NCBI GenBank assembly: GCA_014237405.1
Contig: JABZFO010000175.1
Span: 1-64,000 of the forward strand
DNA: 64,000 nt
Source of the DNA: Desulfosarcina sp.
GTDB lineage: Bacteria > Desulfobacterota > Desulfobacteria > Desulfobacterales > Desulfosarcinaceae
Direction: 5' to 3'
Below are positions 38,881 to 49,178 of the stretch, piece after piece (the stretch's first letter is position 1; the number at the start of each line of letters is the position of its first letter). The position numbers and the translations under genes are program-made. The notes under the pieces were generated by a model. That model saw only the letters and a list, made by a program, of their open reading frames with translations. It was not told the DNA's origin and searched no databases.

Positions 38881-40455
38881 ATGAAACGCAAACACATATG
38901 TGTCTGGTTGGGGTTGTCCCTGATGACCCTTTTGGGTTGCCAGGCATCCCAGGCTCCCCGGGAAAAGGACAAGCAGGCAAACGCCTACATCGAACAGGCC
39001 CAGGCCTATGAAAGTCAGGGCAATCTGGTAGAGGCACTGGAGCAGTACAAGCTGGCCCAAACCATTGACCCGAACGAACCGGTCATCACCGACAGCGTCA
39101 ACCGCATCGAAAAGCAGCTGGATGACCTGGCCGAAACCCACTATCAGGCCGGCCTCCGTTTCAGGGACAAAGGCAAATGGCAGTTGGCGAAAAAGGAGTT
39201 TCTAAAAGCCCTCAGATACCGTCCGGAGCATAAAAAAGCCGCCACCATGCTTCAGCAGTGCCAGCCGGAGGAAGCAAGAAAGTACATCTCCCATGAGATC
39301 GCCCCGGGGGAAAGCCTTTCCAAGCTGGCACTCAAGTACTATGGCAACTATAAAAAATATCATCATATCGCCAATTTCAACAACATGTCCGACGCCACCC
39401 GGGTCAGGGTGGGTCAGGCCACGGTGAAAGGAGAATACACCGTTCATCAAATCCAGCCGGGAGAAAGCCTGTCCAGGGTTGCCCAAATATATTACGGCGA
39501 TTACAAATTGTTTCACGTTATTGCCAAGTACAACGACATTGCGGACCCCACCAGTATCAAGGTGGGGCAGAAAGTGAAAGTACCAAGACTGGAAAGCGTC
39601 TCTTCGCCCATTACCGCTGCCGCTGAGCCGGCCCCGGAAATCTCTTACACCCCTGAGGCAGTTGAGGCGGAACCCGTCGCCGAGGCGCCTGAACCGGACG
39701 AATTACCCAAACCGGATGCCTCGGAGCCTGTGGATCAGGTGGCGGATTATCGTGAGACAGGCATTGCCCTGTTCAACGAAAAAAAATACGACGAGGCCAT
39801 CGTTGAATTGCAAAAGGTGCTCAGTGCCGCCCCTGACGATGCCGATGCCATCGTTTATATCTCCTTGTCATACGTTGAACTGGGCAGAGGACATCTTGCA
39901 GCGCGTCGGCTCAATGAGGCTAAGACCGCATTCACCACGGCCCTTGATTACGATGACAACTGCCGGGACTGCCAGGATCTGCTGGCTCAATGCCGGACGA
40001 TCGAAGCCGACTCCTTAAAAAAAGAGGGGGAGACGCTTTTTCAGAATAATCAGTTCGACAAAGCCATTTCAACCCTCGAACGTTCCGTGGCACTGAATCC
40101 GAATGATGCAGCAGCAACAGATCTGCTGTTTCAGACCCTTTTTCAAAAGGCCCTGATTTTTTACAACAAACAGGATTATCTGGCAGCCAAAACCGGCTTT
40201 GGGAAAGCGGCCGTCATCAAACCGGGTTGCAGGGAATGCAAGCAGTACATTGAGAAAAGCATGGAAGCGTACATGGAATTCCACTATAATGAAGGCATTG
40301 TCTTTTTCGGCCAGGAAGAGCTGAAAAAAGCCATTGCGTCGTGGGAAAAAGTCGCTGCGGTGGATCCCGACTATAAGGATGTTCAGCAGAACCTGAAAAA
40401 GGCAACGCTTCTGAACGACCGACTGGAAAGGATAAAAAAAAGCGTCGCGGAATAG
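38881..40455 (+). CDS. lipoprotein with LysM and TPR repeats
   Basis: LLGCQAS lipobox; two LysM-like HEIAPGESLSKLALKYYG / HQIQPGESLSRVAQIYYG; TPR units. Confidence 0.85.
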   Translation: MKRKHICVWLGLSLMTLLGCQASQAPREKDKQANAYIEQAQAYESQGNLVEALEQYKLAQTIDPNEPVITDSVNRIEKQLDDLAETHYQAGLRFRDKGKWQLAKKEFLKALRYRPEHKKAATMLQQCQPEEARKYISHEIAPGESLSKLALKYYGNYKKYHHIANFNNMSDATRVRVGQATVKGEYTVHQIQPGESLSRVAQIYYGDYKLFHVIAKYNDIADPTSIKVGQKVKVPRLESVSSPITAAAEPAPEISYTPEAVEAEPVAEAPEPDELPKPDASEPVDQVADYRETGIALFNEKKYDEAIVELQKVLSAAPDDADAIVYISLSYVELGRGHLAARRLNEAKTAFTTALDYDDNCRDCQDLLAQCRTIEADSLKKEGETLFQNNQFDKAISTLERSVALNPNDAAATDLLFQTLFQKALIFYNKQDYLAAKTGFGKAAVIKPGCRECKQYIEKSMEAYMEFHYNEGIVFFGQEELKKAIASWEKVAAVDPDYKDVQQNLKKATLLNDRLERIKKSVAE

Positions 40456-40550
40456 CCTTGACATCAGCCATACCTTTGCGGCTATAGTCGGCTCAATTTG
40501 AACGCCACTGCAAAATCTAACCCAAGATCTGAAACATGCAGGTGGGACAT

Positions 40551-41496
40551 CATGCCCCAGATGCCGAACATTACCGTCCAACTGGTTCACATACAAGGCC
40601 CATTGAAAGGGCAAATCCAGGATTTTTCCCAATTTCCCGTTCAAATCGGTCGGCACTCTTCCTGCCAGGTCCGCTTCGAGAAAGACCTGACGGCCATTTC
40701 AAGGCGTCATGCGTGCATTGAACGTCAAGGCAACCGGTTTCGCATTATCGACGCCAGCACCAACGGCACCTACGTCAATGGAAAACGCATCGCCGATGTT
40801 TATCTGAGGGACGGTGATGTGATCACCTTTTCCGAAAACGGCCCCAAAGCCAGTTTTCTAACCAAAATCGAAACCGGTAACGCGCCCGTCCCCCCTGCTC
40901 CGTTGGTTCGACCATCGCCACCATCACCGTCTGCACCAATGCAACCGCAGATGTCAGCACCCGCGCCAGTGCCTCCGGTGACGGCCCCTTCGGCACCGCC
41001 GCCGCGCCCCCAAATCCCTGAACCCGGGCTGACTGTGGGACCCGACCTGGAAATTCCAGTCATCAGCGCCAATGCGCCACTGGTGATCCAGTTCGGTCCA
41101 ACCCTTCAGTCCTACAATCTGCTGCCCGTGACCATCGGCACCGATCCGGCGTGTGAGTTCGTAATCGCCAACAACGCACTCACCGGACGCCACGTCCAGA
41201 TATTCTTCAGCGAAAATGACTACTATGTAAAGGATCTGACGGGAAGAAACGTGGTCTCCATCAATGGCCGGCCGGTTGGAGCGCAATCGGTTCTGGCCCA
41301 AGGTGCTGAGTTGTCATTGACCGACCAAGGACCCAAATTCCGGTTTCTTGGTGGTGGCCGATTGGCGGAAATACAAGATGTGGTATCAGAGCCCCTGGAC
41401 AAAACCGATGCCGACCCCAATCTTATAGGGTCAGATCGCAAACCATCAGTACCGCAAAAAAAATCAAAATCGCTGTTTAAAAGCTTCTTCAGTTAA
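40551..41496 (+). CDS. FHA domain protein (two FHA-like modules)
   Basis: IGRHSSCQVRF..ISRRHACIE..STNGTYVNG; second IGTDPACEFVIANNALTGRHVQIF. Confidence 0.88.
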
Positions 41497-41614
41497 CCCG
41501 TCCATCTTTATATGTCCAGGTTGTCCACATAGCAGTCGTAGCTCTGTTCGAGCTTTTTCTTCTGGCCTTTGACCGCATCGATCTGTTTCCAGATGATGAG
41601 TGTCGGACACTGAA

Positions 41615-43081
41615 TCAGGCAACCAGGACTCCACAGCGGGGCAAGTGTTGGAGAATTGATTCCAACTGGTTGTGTATCAATTCCCGGGTTTTATCTTCGC
41701 GTCCCTCCTTGTGGTTCGGAAGATCTACACGGCCGGTGCGAACGCCCTCCATCATAAGATTGGTCACTCGGCGCGAGGGCGCAAGTAGACGCGCGATGGG
41801 CGATGCGGTCGGGCAGTCACTAATTTCTAGTACACAGCGTCGCGGAGCAGCCAGCAGTTCCAGAACACCGTTGAAGAAGAGGGCGTAGACCACATGGCCG
41901 ATCTTCTCGGTCTGTTTCTTCGAATCCCGTTCCAGCTCAGAGGGTGCCTCCTTCTTGACTGCCTGGATCAGGGAAGGAATGTCGATGGTGCTTGGTTTGA
42001 TTTCGCTCAACTTCCGAAGTGTGACCTGCGCAAGAAAATGTTCCGTACTAAACCGTCGACCTCCCGATGTCCTGAAGGCTGTGGCTTCCTTGATTGGGCT
42101 ATCCGGTGAATCCAGAACCGGAACCACATCCGTGGCGGCAAAAAGATGCTCGATCCGCTCCAAACTGTAATCTTGGTTGACGTCGATCTCTTCATGGCAA
42201 ACTATGGAGTGCCGAAAGCGTGTGTTTTTGAGAAAATCTACGTATTGTTCGACATCGAGGGCATTTTCAGATACTTCCTCGAACTTTGCCGCGGCATCTG
42301 CGGGCAGACTATCCAGTTCAAAATCCGTCTGTTCCGCATCACAGATATACTGTAAGCCGTGATTTTTCAGGGCACCGGCGAATTCGTGAAAGTAGAAGGG
42401 GTCATTGTCCGCTTCCATGTAATCGTGAAGCAGGTAGCTCGAAACGTCATGGAAGCTTTGCAGGGTTTTTCCGAAAAATCGGAGCTGAACATCATAGAAA
42501 CGATTACTGTCAGCCGTGGCTTCGAGCATGGTTGTCACCAAGTCGAGCGCAGTATCCGTGCGTTCCTTGGGGTCCTTGATATGACGGGTACGATAGAGCA
42601 TCATATCGCGCATGGATTTGTTGAACTGCCAGCCTGGCAGAACATTGTAGCTGATATACGCTATACCCTGGTCCACGAGGTTGTTTCTGCAGATGTCCAG
42701 GACCTTCTCTTTTACCATATCCGGTACCCATGAATAAACACCGTGAACAATGATGTAGTCAAACTTCCCGTCGGTGGAGCCCATATCCATGATACTGCGG
42801 GTCTCCAGCAGGATATTCTCCAGTTCCAGCGAATCAACGATCTTCTGTCCGATGCCGATCTGTACGGGAGACAGATCGATGCCAATGAACTCGCTCTTTG
42901 GGAACTCGTAAGCCATGGGTATGATGTTGCCACCGTCCCCACTACCCATTTCGAGAACACGACAGTTAGCCGGAGGTGTTGGAGAAAGGCCGTACAAGCA
43001 GCCGAAAGCCGCCAGCAGGCTGGGATGGGTCAGGCAGTACGGATCTCCGGCATAGGGCGTCATGTCATAGGCTTCCGCCAA
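41615..43081 (-). CDS. SAM-dependent methyltransferase with methyltransferase regulatory domain
   Basis: CRVLEMGSGDGGNIIPMAYEFPKSEFIGIDLSPVQI; long C-terminal extension typical of PF10119 proteins. Confidence 0.82.
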   Translation of the reverse strand: MAEAYDMTPYAGDPYCLTHPSLLAAFGCLYGLSPTPPANCRVLEMGSGDGGNIIPMAYEFPKSEFIGIDLSPVQIGIGQKIVDSLELENILLETRSIMDMGSTDGKFDYIIVHGVYSWVPDMVKEKVLDICRNNLVDQGIAYISYNVLPGWQFNKSMRDMMLYRTRHIKDPKERTDTALDLVTTMLEATADSNRFYDVQLRFFGKTLQSFHDVSSYLLHDYMEADNDPFYFHEFAGALKNHGLQYICDAEQTDFELDSLPADAAAKFEEVSENALDVEQYVDFLKNTRFRHSIVCHEEIDVNQDYSLERIEHLFAATDVVPVLDSPDSPIKEATAFRTSGGRRFSTEHFLAQVTLRKLSEIKPSTIDIPSLIQAVKKEAPSELERDSKKQTEKIGHVVYALFFNGVLELLAAPRRCVLEISDCPTASPIARLLAPSRRVTNLMMEGVRTGRVDLPNHKEGREDKTRELIHNQLESILQHLPRCGVLVA

Positions 43082-43467
43082 GGCACGTTCTGCCGATTCG
43101 GCCTTTTAGCGTTCATGCCGTTGTGACCGGACATGCAGGTAAGATGCACGCAGGGCTGCCCCTGGATCTTGACCTTGGCACTCCCCTTTTTGTAGGTCAC
43201 CTTGCCCATGTTCATGCCAGACATAACCCCTTTGTTGACCCCGGCTTCATCCCCCATGGATCTTGAAATTTCCGATTTTTTAGTGACTACCGGCTTGCCG
43301 GCAAATTTCACCTTGGTCGCCGTTTTTTTAGCCTGATTCACCATGCCTGTATTGGGGTATGGAATGGGCACCGGGCTCGGCGACGGCGGTGCCGGTGTCA
43401 GGCAGGGGTCGGGGATGGCAAAAGTGTTGCCCCCCTGAGTGGTCGAAGCGGGAAATATGGCTGGCAT
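43060..43467 (-). CDS. DUF4150 (PAAR-like) T6SS tip protein, altered C-terminus
   Basis: MPAIFPASTTQGGNTFAIPDPCLTPAPPSPSPVPIPYPNTGM...SGHNGMNA then atypical KRPNRQNV; overlaps methyltransferase. Confidence 0.85.
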   Translation of the reverse strand: MPAIFPASTTQGGNTFAIPDPCLTPAPPSPSPVPIPYPNTGMVNQAKKTATKVKFAGKPVVTKKSEISRSMGDEAGVNKGVMSGMNMGKVTYKKGSAKVKIQGQPCVHLTCMSGHNGMNAKRPNRQNVPWRKPMT

Positions 43468-43526
43468 GACCGCACTCCTGGTGAGTTGTTTAATGTCCTT
43501 TATTCGGCAGCGAAATTCCCCTGTCA

Positions 43527-44417
43527 CTATCCAAGATGAATCTTCTTGGCTTTCACTTTGAAATCATTATCCGATTTAAAAATCGTCTTTTGCGCTTTCA
43601 TATGGCAGGTTTTCTCGATAATTGTCCGCTGCCGACCGGCCTTCAACTGGCTCAATTCGGCCACCGTTCGATAAACGTTTCTGGCCCTGGCCATCACCGT
43701 ATCGGCAACCGATTCTATTTTACGCGTAATAAATTGAACATTACCGATTCGCCCAAGCAGCTTTTTACCGGCAATTTTAGTTTCCTCTACGAAAAGCTGC
43801 AACCGTTGACCGGTAATATCAATTGCCGGCGAAGAGAGATGCATCTGCCTGTTTTTCATAGACAATGCAGGACCGCCAGTACCGGTTGAATCATTAACCT
43901 GCAGGTGGATATCGCTGCTGGCCCCCAGCGCCACTCGGTGGCCGTTAAATACGATGTCCTTGGCAGCTTGAAAAGCAATGCTGCCAGTGGCCGAAGCAAA
44001 CTCGAGGTTGCCGGATTCTACATTGACTCTCACGGTACCGGACGCTGATTGGTAATCAACCAGCAGTTCATTTGCCTTGGAGAATACTTTCAAGCTGTCA
44101 TTGGTTCCAGAGCGGTCGATTTCGGCAAACGAACCATCATCCAGATGATGGCGTTCAACCGCCCTCCCCCCGTCGTCTTTGCATAACAGGATCCCGACAA
44201 CATAGATTTGGCCACTGCCGTCAACCATGGTCAATACTTCATCACCATGGTCCAATTCCGGACGCGGATAAACCGCCAGACGGGCATGACGGTCAATGTG
44301 TTCGCCGGTGGTGCGAAGGCGGACAAATCCATTCCTGTCACAACGCCCGGCTACTATTGCAGGTTCGATTTTCTGCGGCGCTGTAGCCAGCGGGACTATT
44401 TTTGCTGTATGTGGCAT
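43527..44417 (-). CDS. DUF3540 domain protein (T6SS-associated)
   Basis: Size, composition and position between DUF4150 and pentapeptide/DUF2169 genes. Confidence 0.7.
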   Translation of the reverse strand: MPHTAKIVPLATAPQKIEPAIVAGRCDRNGFVRLRTTGEHIDRHARLAVYPRPELDHGDEVLTMVDGSGQIYVVGILLCKDDGGRAVERHHLDDGSFAEIDRSGTNDSLKVFSKANELLVDYQSASGTVRVNVESGNLEFASATGSIAFQAAKDIVFNGHRVALGASSDIHLQVNDSTGTGGPALSMKNRQMHLSSPAIDITGQRLQLFVEETKIAGKKLLGRIGNVQFITRKIESVADTVMARARNVYRTVAELSQLKAGRQRTIIEKTCHMKAQKTIFKSDNDFKVKAKKIHLG

Positions 44418-44488
44418 ATCGCTCTCCTTGAAAATTTATATCACCACAAAAGGTACAGAATAAAGATGGACCATAGCGAAAACGGATT

Positions 44489-46300
44489 TTAAGTCTGCGG
44501 CACAGGCGGTGTCCACAACTCAGCCTCAGCCCGGTCTTTATCCGTATATTCAACAAGCTTTCGGTTTGATCCCCGCCAGCGGGCACCCCGGTCGTTTATC
44601 ATATGCAACACGGCCTGGAGCATATTGGTGTGGGACATGTCCGCGTTCTGCAATACTGCATATGAAAAATCGGAATATGGTGCGGATGCATGGATGAAAC
44701 TGGCACCTGTCAGATTTGACCGGGTAAACTCCGCCCGGTCCATTCGAGCACCGGCAAAAACCGCATTTGCGGCGGTTGCATCAGCAAAACAGGCACATCT
44801 TAAGTCGGCGCCATGAAATCCGGCACCCGTCAGCGTCGTTCCCATGAAATTCGCCGTGTGGCAGTTGGCTTTTTTCAAGCTCCCGCCGGATAGATCTGCT
44901 TTGGAAAAATTGACCTGTTTGCAGTTGGCACTGTCCAGAATTGTATGTTTCAGGTTGCTGCCTTCAAAATCGCAATCGGTAAAATTACACCCGGAGAGGT
45001 TCATGTCTTCGAACCGGGCATTTTTCATCTCGCAGGTATTCATGATCGTCGCAGATAGGATCACCCGGGTAAAGTCCACGGCTTCAAAATCGGTGGCCCT
45101 GATTTTGGACTCGGTAATGTTCATCCCGTCGAATTCGCATTCGCTCATGTCACAGCCGTCAAGTACAGCCTCGCTGAAGTCGGCGTTTTTCAGACAGGCT
45201 CCCGAAAACAGCGCATCGGAAATGAAAGAACGGGAAAAATCGGCGCCGGTGAGGTCCGCACCGGAAAAATCAGCATCATTTAACTGGCAACCGACAAATT
45301 TGGCGTGTTGGAGCTTAGCGCCCGAAAAATCAGCGGCAGACAGGTCCATCCCGCTGAAATCAATGCCCATCAGCCGACAGTTCTTGATGGTAATATCTTC
45401 GAGATTGGATCGGGAAAAACTGACGTTTTTCAAGTCAGAATCGACAAAAACAGCATTACTAAGATTCCGGTAAGAAAGGTCGCTCCCGGAAAGGTCCGAA
45501 TTGATGAACCGGCAATGTTGAAGATTGGCAGGCAGCTGCTTAACCTCGCTTAGATTCGCATCTTGAAAAATGACACCCTGAAAATTGGAGGTCGAAAAGT
45601 CGCAATTATGAAGCGCGCACGCAATAATCTGGGTGTCTGTCATCTGGGCGGTTATGAAGCCGGCATTGGAAAGGTTTGAGTGGTCGAAAACGGTTTGGGT
45701 AAGCTGGGCACGCGTAAAGTCGGCATTTGAAAGATCACATTGGACAAACCGGCCATGTTCAAGGTGGGTTTCGATAAATGCTGCACGTTTCATTGCCGAT
45801 TTTTCGAACTCACATTTTTCAGCCGAAGCCCTTGAAAAATCCGTGTCGCAAAAGTCGCTAACCCCTTTCTTAAACCCAAGAATACCAAGGCTTTTTAGCT
45901 GTTCAACCGCAAACCCGGGAAGATCCAGGTGCTCGAATGAAACGATCACTTGCGATGAATCTTTAACAGGCATATTGTCCGAAAAAACCATCACTCCGTT
46001 TAGTTTCGAATTTGTAAATTGAGTGTGCTTCGCACTGGTATTAATGACAATCGCGTCTGTTAAATCCGTTCCGGAGAGATTCGCTTCATCGAGCACGACA
46101 CTGTTGAACAACACATCTGAGAGTTGAGCATTAGAAAGGTCAATGTTCGACAAGTCGCACGCGTCAAATTTGGTTTTCAGCAATCGGGAATTAGCCAGCT
46201 TCAAACCGGCCAAAGATTCCTTCGAAAGCAAAGCACCTTCAACCGTCTTGCCCGATCTTGCTTGCTGCAGAAATTCATCTAATTCTGGAAGACCGTCCAT
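44489..46300 (-). CDS. pentapeptide repeat protein, 603 aa
   Basis: Dozens of A(D/N)LxX units, e.g. LNDADFSGADLTGADFSRSFISDALFSGACLKNADFS. Confidence 0.93.
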   Translation of the reverse strand: MDGLPELDEFLQQARSGKTVEGALLSKESLAGLKLANSRLLKTKFDACDLSNIDLSNAQLSDVLFNSVVLDEANLSGTDLTDAIVINTSAKHTQFTNSKLNGVMVFSDNMPVKDSSQVIVSFEHLDLPGFAVEQLKSLGILGFKKGVSDFCDTDFSRASAEKCEFEKSAMKRAAFIETHLEHGRFVQCDLSNADFTRAQLTQTVFDHSNLSNAGFITAQMTDTQIIACALHNCDFSTSNFQGVIFQDANLSEVKQLPANLQHCRFINSDLSGSDLSYRNLSNAVFVDSDLKNVSFSRSNLEDITIKNCRLMGIDFSGMDLSAADFSGAKLQHAKFVGCQLNDADFSGADLTGADFSRSFISDALFSGACLKNADFSEAVLDGCDMSECEFDGMNITESKIRATDFEAVDFTRVILSATIMNTCEMKNARFEDMNLSGCNFTDCDFEGSNLKHTILDSANCKQVNFSKADLSGGSLKKANCHTANFMGTTLTGAGFHGADLRCACFADATAANAVFAGARMDRAEFTRSNLTGASFIHASAPYSDFSYAVLQNADMSHTNMLQAVLHMINDRGARWRGSNRKLVEYTDKDRAEAELWTPPVPQT

Positions 46301-46311
46301 TATGATTCGGC

Positions 46312-48513
46312 TTATTTTTTGACGAGTTTTGTCATTTTCAGGTTTGCACCCTCGAACTGGGAGCCTTCAACAGTTGTGTTTAAGAACTCCGAGCCATAAA
46401 AATTGGCTTTCCGACAATCGCAGTGGGAAAGATCCGCCCGTTCAAAGCTGCTTTCTAAAAGATTGGATAGAACCAGGTCTGCATCCTTGAGAATTGCTTT
46501 CTCGAATCGGGCGTTTTTCATGTCCGCGGCCCGGAACCTGGCATTGGTCAGGTTGGCCTTGGAAAAACTTGCGCCTTCCATCTTTGAAAAGGAGAAGTCG
46601 GAACCGCTAAGATCCGCCTCTTCCCAAATGGATTCTTTTCCCGAAACCATTTTAAAGGATCCGCCGGTAAAATTGCATTTTTCAGAAGCCCTGAGTTCGG
46701 TGACATTCGCTTCATCCATGACGACCCCGGGTCCCTGGGCGCCTTCCACGGTGGCTTCGGCCAAATTGGCCCCGGTAAAATTGACCTTTGACAGGTTGCT
46801 GACAGAAAAGTCAGCGCCGCTTAAAACCGAATTGGCAAAGCTCGCACCGGACAGGTCGGCTTCAATGAAACTGGCGCCACTGGCGTCTGCATCATCGATC
46901 CTGGCATCAGTCATCTTGGCATGATCAAAAACGGCATCCGTCATTAGCGCTTTGCACAAATTGGCCCCGGAAAGATCGGCCGCTGTAAAATCCGCGTTTT
47001 CAAGCACCGCATGTTGAAGGTTAACACTGGCCAGATTGGCTTTCTCCAATACTGTTTCAGTGAGATCGGCGTTGACAAATACGGCCCCTGAAAGATTGGC
47101 GTGTGAAAGCACCGCTCCGTTCAGCTTTCCCCCGGAAAAATCGATGCCGGACAGATCCAGGTTTTCGAGGTTGAGCCCGGTTATGTCTTTTGTATCAGCA
47201 AACTGGTCGATGACGATCTCCCGGGTCATTTCGGGGGCTATTGCGCCCCACTGTTCAACACCCAGTTCTTCAAGTATGCGTTTCTCTTTTTCCTTGTCCT
47301 CGGCACTGGGTTCCGGCGGATTTTCCGGATCCATACCCGCATCAATCATCGCTTTTTTGTAGGATTCCTCGGCCTCGGCGATCAATTTGTCGGTGTCGTC
47401 ATCGATCTCCGGGTCAGGCGCTTCGGGTGGTTCAGCCTCCGCCCACTTTTCCTCCTCTTCTCTCAGGCGTTGTTGCAAACGGTCTTGGTAGTAGCGGACG
47501 GATTCCGGTCGTCGGTCCAATTCTTCAGAGACGATAAAGGCCTGCCGTAAATCTTCAAATTCTTCGGTCAACACCTGGGTCCACCCCCGCCATACCAGCA
47601 CCAGTTTCTCTGCATCCATGTCCACCCACAAGGTGTCAAGGTTCATGGACACTTCGGAGAACGGATGGGCAGCGTTGGAGACGGCTTCGTCTCTGCTGAC
47701 GAAACAGCGAATTTTCAAGCCTGGAAGTTTAGACCGACAGTTCGGGTGCTCCTGGTTGAGGTTCTCGAAGTAAAGCGTTTCGTCCCCATTTAAAAAATCG
47801 GTCTGGAGTTCTTCCGGTGACGAATTGAAGTAGCCCCAATCCATGTTTTCCGCGAACCAGGGCCACTGGGTTGAAAGGTATTTTCCCGTATAGGTGCCCA
47901 ATTTCTTTTTGCGTTGCGTCCACTCGCGATTGAACGGCCCGAACCCGGCCGGATCGAGTCTGGTTACCGGCGTGGCCATATGTTCCCCTGGCCTGGTGAT
48001 ATTGGGTAAATAACGTCTGGTATCGCCGTCTTCACCGGTTGTTTTTGAGTATCCCCGGCCTGAGGGATTTTTCTTGAACCCCTCGCCGCCAAAACTGTAT
48101 TCGTATCGAAGGGGAACGCTGGAAAATGGCACCGGATCCGTTGAAACAGGTCCGATCCAGTGTCGGTCTCCATAAATGGTCAGCGAACGGGAAACATCTC
48201 CCACGCTGAATGTGACCCGTCGGGCAGCCGCCAGGGTCCCTTTTGGCGCATGGCAGTGACCGGCAAGAGAAAGATCTGCACAGGGTTTGTAATAAGCGAA
48301 ATCAGACGCGTATCGCGGCTCGCCTTGCATATCTTCATCTTCTTCATAAAACTCGTCTCCGGTAGTGTTCAGCTGTTCCTCTGACGGCGTTGCCACTCCA
48401 TCGTGAATAAGGTCAAAGGTGGCCTTTACAATCAGCGTCAGCGAGTGGCTCGGGAAAGGAATCCGGCCGGCAATGCATCCAAAGCTGAAAGGGGTGTCGT
48501 TGATGATTTCCAC
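46312..48513 (-). CDS. DUF2169 domain protein with C-terminal pentapeptide repeats
   Basis: MEIINDTPFSFGCIAGRIPFPSHSLTLIVKATFDL (DUF2169 start) then long A(D/N)LS repeat region. Confidence 0.88.
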   Translation of the reverse strand: MEIINDTPFSFGCIAGRIPFPSHSLTLIVKATFDLIHDGVATPSEEQLNTTGDEFYEEDEDMQGEPRYASDFAYYKPCADLSLAGHCHAPKGTLAAARRVTFSVGDVSRSLTIYGDRHWIGPVSTDPVPFSSVPLRYEYSFGGEGFKKNPSGRGYSKTTGEDGDTRRYLPNITRPGEHMATPVTRLDPAGFGPFNREWTQRKKKLGTYTGKYLSTQWPWFAENMDWGYFNSSPEELQTDFLNGDETLYFENLNQEHPNCRSKLPGLKIRCFVSRDEAVSNAAHPFSEVSMNLDTLWVDMDAEKLVLVWRGWTQVLTEEFEDLRQAFIVSEELDRRPESVRYYQDRLQQRLREEEEKWAEAEPPEAPDPEIDDDTDKLIAEAEESYKKAMIDAGMDPENPPEPSAEDKEKEKRILEELGVEQWGAIAPEMTREIVIDQFADTKDITGLNLENLDLSGIDFSGGKLNGAVLSHANLSGAVFVNADLTETVLEKANLASVNLQHAVLENADFTAADLSGANLCKALMTDAVFDHAKMTDARIDDADASGASFIEADLSGASFANSVLSGADFSVSNLSKVNFTGANLAEATVEGAQGPGVVMDEANVTELRASEKCNFTGGSFKMVSGKESIWEEADLSGSDFSFSKMEGASFSKANLTNARFRAADMKNARFEKAILKDADLVLSNLLESSFERADLSHCDCRKANFYGSEFLNTTVEGSQFEGANLKMTKLVKK

Positions 48514-48525
48514 AGAACCGTATGG

Positions 48526-49155
48526 TTACTCCTTTACATTTGCTGGCCCTGAACTCTCTATATTGACAGTCTTTTGAAGAATGTCGGCAATTTTAACGAG
48601 GTCGGACGTCATCGGCTCTAGGACAGACGCGGGAATATAGTGTCCGTTGCCATATTTCATTCGGCACTCAATGTACCCCGGCTCGACATCTAACACTTGA
48701 ATTACTCTCTTCCATTTTTCAATGAAGCGACGAACAAAGTGAACCCATTCAGCATTACCAACCAATTTTTCATAGGTGGATCGCGGTGCTTTACGTTCAG
48801 TGAAAAAACGGTCAATAGTCTCATTCCCAATATCAAATTCAACATTTTTGCCGAATGTGTTCATGAAAAGCCCTGGTACACTTTGCATCATAACTTTGAT
48901 GCTGGACATCTCAGGTGCGACTTCTATTTTAAAATTACTGAAAGAGCCTGAATATTGGGGAAAGCTTCTTTTTTTCAGGAGTGAATGGGCTTTTAATCCC
49001 ATTTTCTCAGCAGCCTCCGGAAACATTTTTTTCGCTTTAAGCCGCCCAATCCCAAAAATATCCATAAATAGCAATTCACTCATAATTAAAATTACAATCA
49101 GAACTGTTAAAGTGATAAGAGAGATTTTCAATGTTGTTTTACAATTGCAGACCAT
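48526..49155 (-). CDS. hypothetical single-TM protein in T6SS cargo region
   Basis: 209 aa, N-terminal TM ISLITLTVLIVILIMSELLF; no recognised family. Confidence 0.65.
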   Translation of the reverse strand: MVCNCKTTLKISLITLTVLIVILIMSELLFMDIFGIGRLKAKKMFPEAAEKMGLKAHSLLKKRSFPQYSGSFSNFKIEVAPEMSSIKVMMQSVPGLFMNTFGKNVEFDIGNETIDRFFTERKAPRSTYEKLVGNAEWVHFVRRFIEKWKRVIQVLDVEPGYIECRMKYGNGHYIPASVLEPMTSDLVKIADILQKTVNIESSGPANVKE

Positions 49156-49178
49156 AATCTATAGCCTGGATCAATTGA

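Noticed and set aside
44489-48513. Dense repeats considered as a CRISPR-like or DNA satellite array
   Set aside because: Periodicity is 15 bp (pentapeptide codons) with divergent nucleotides; it is protein-level repetition.
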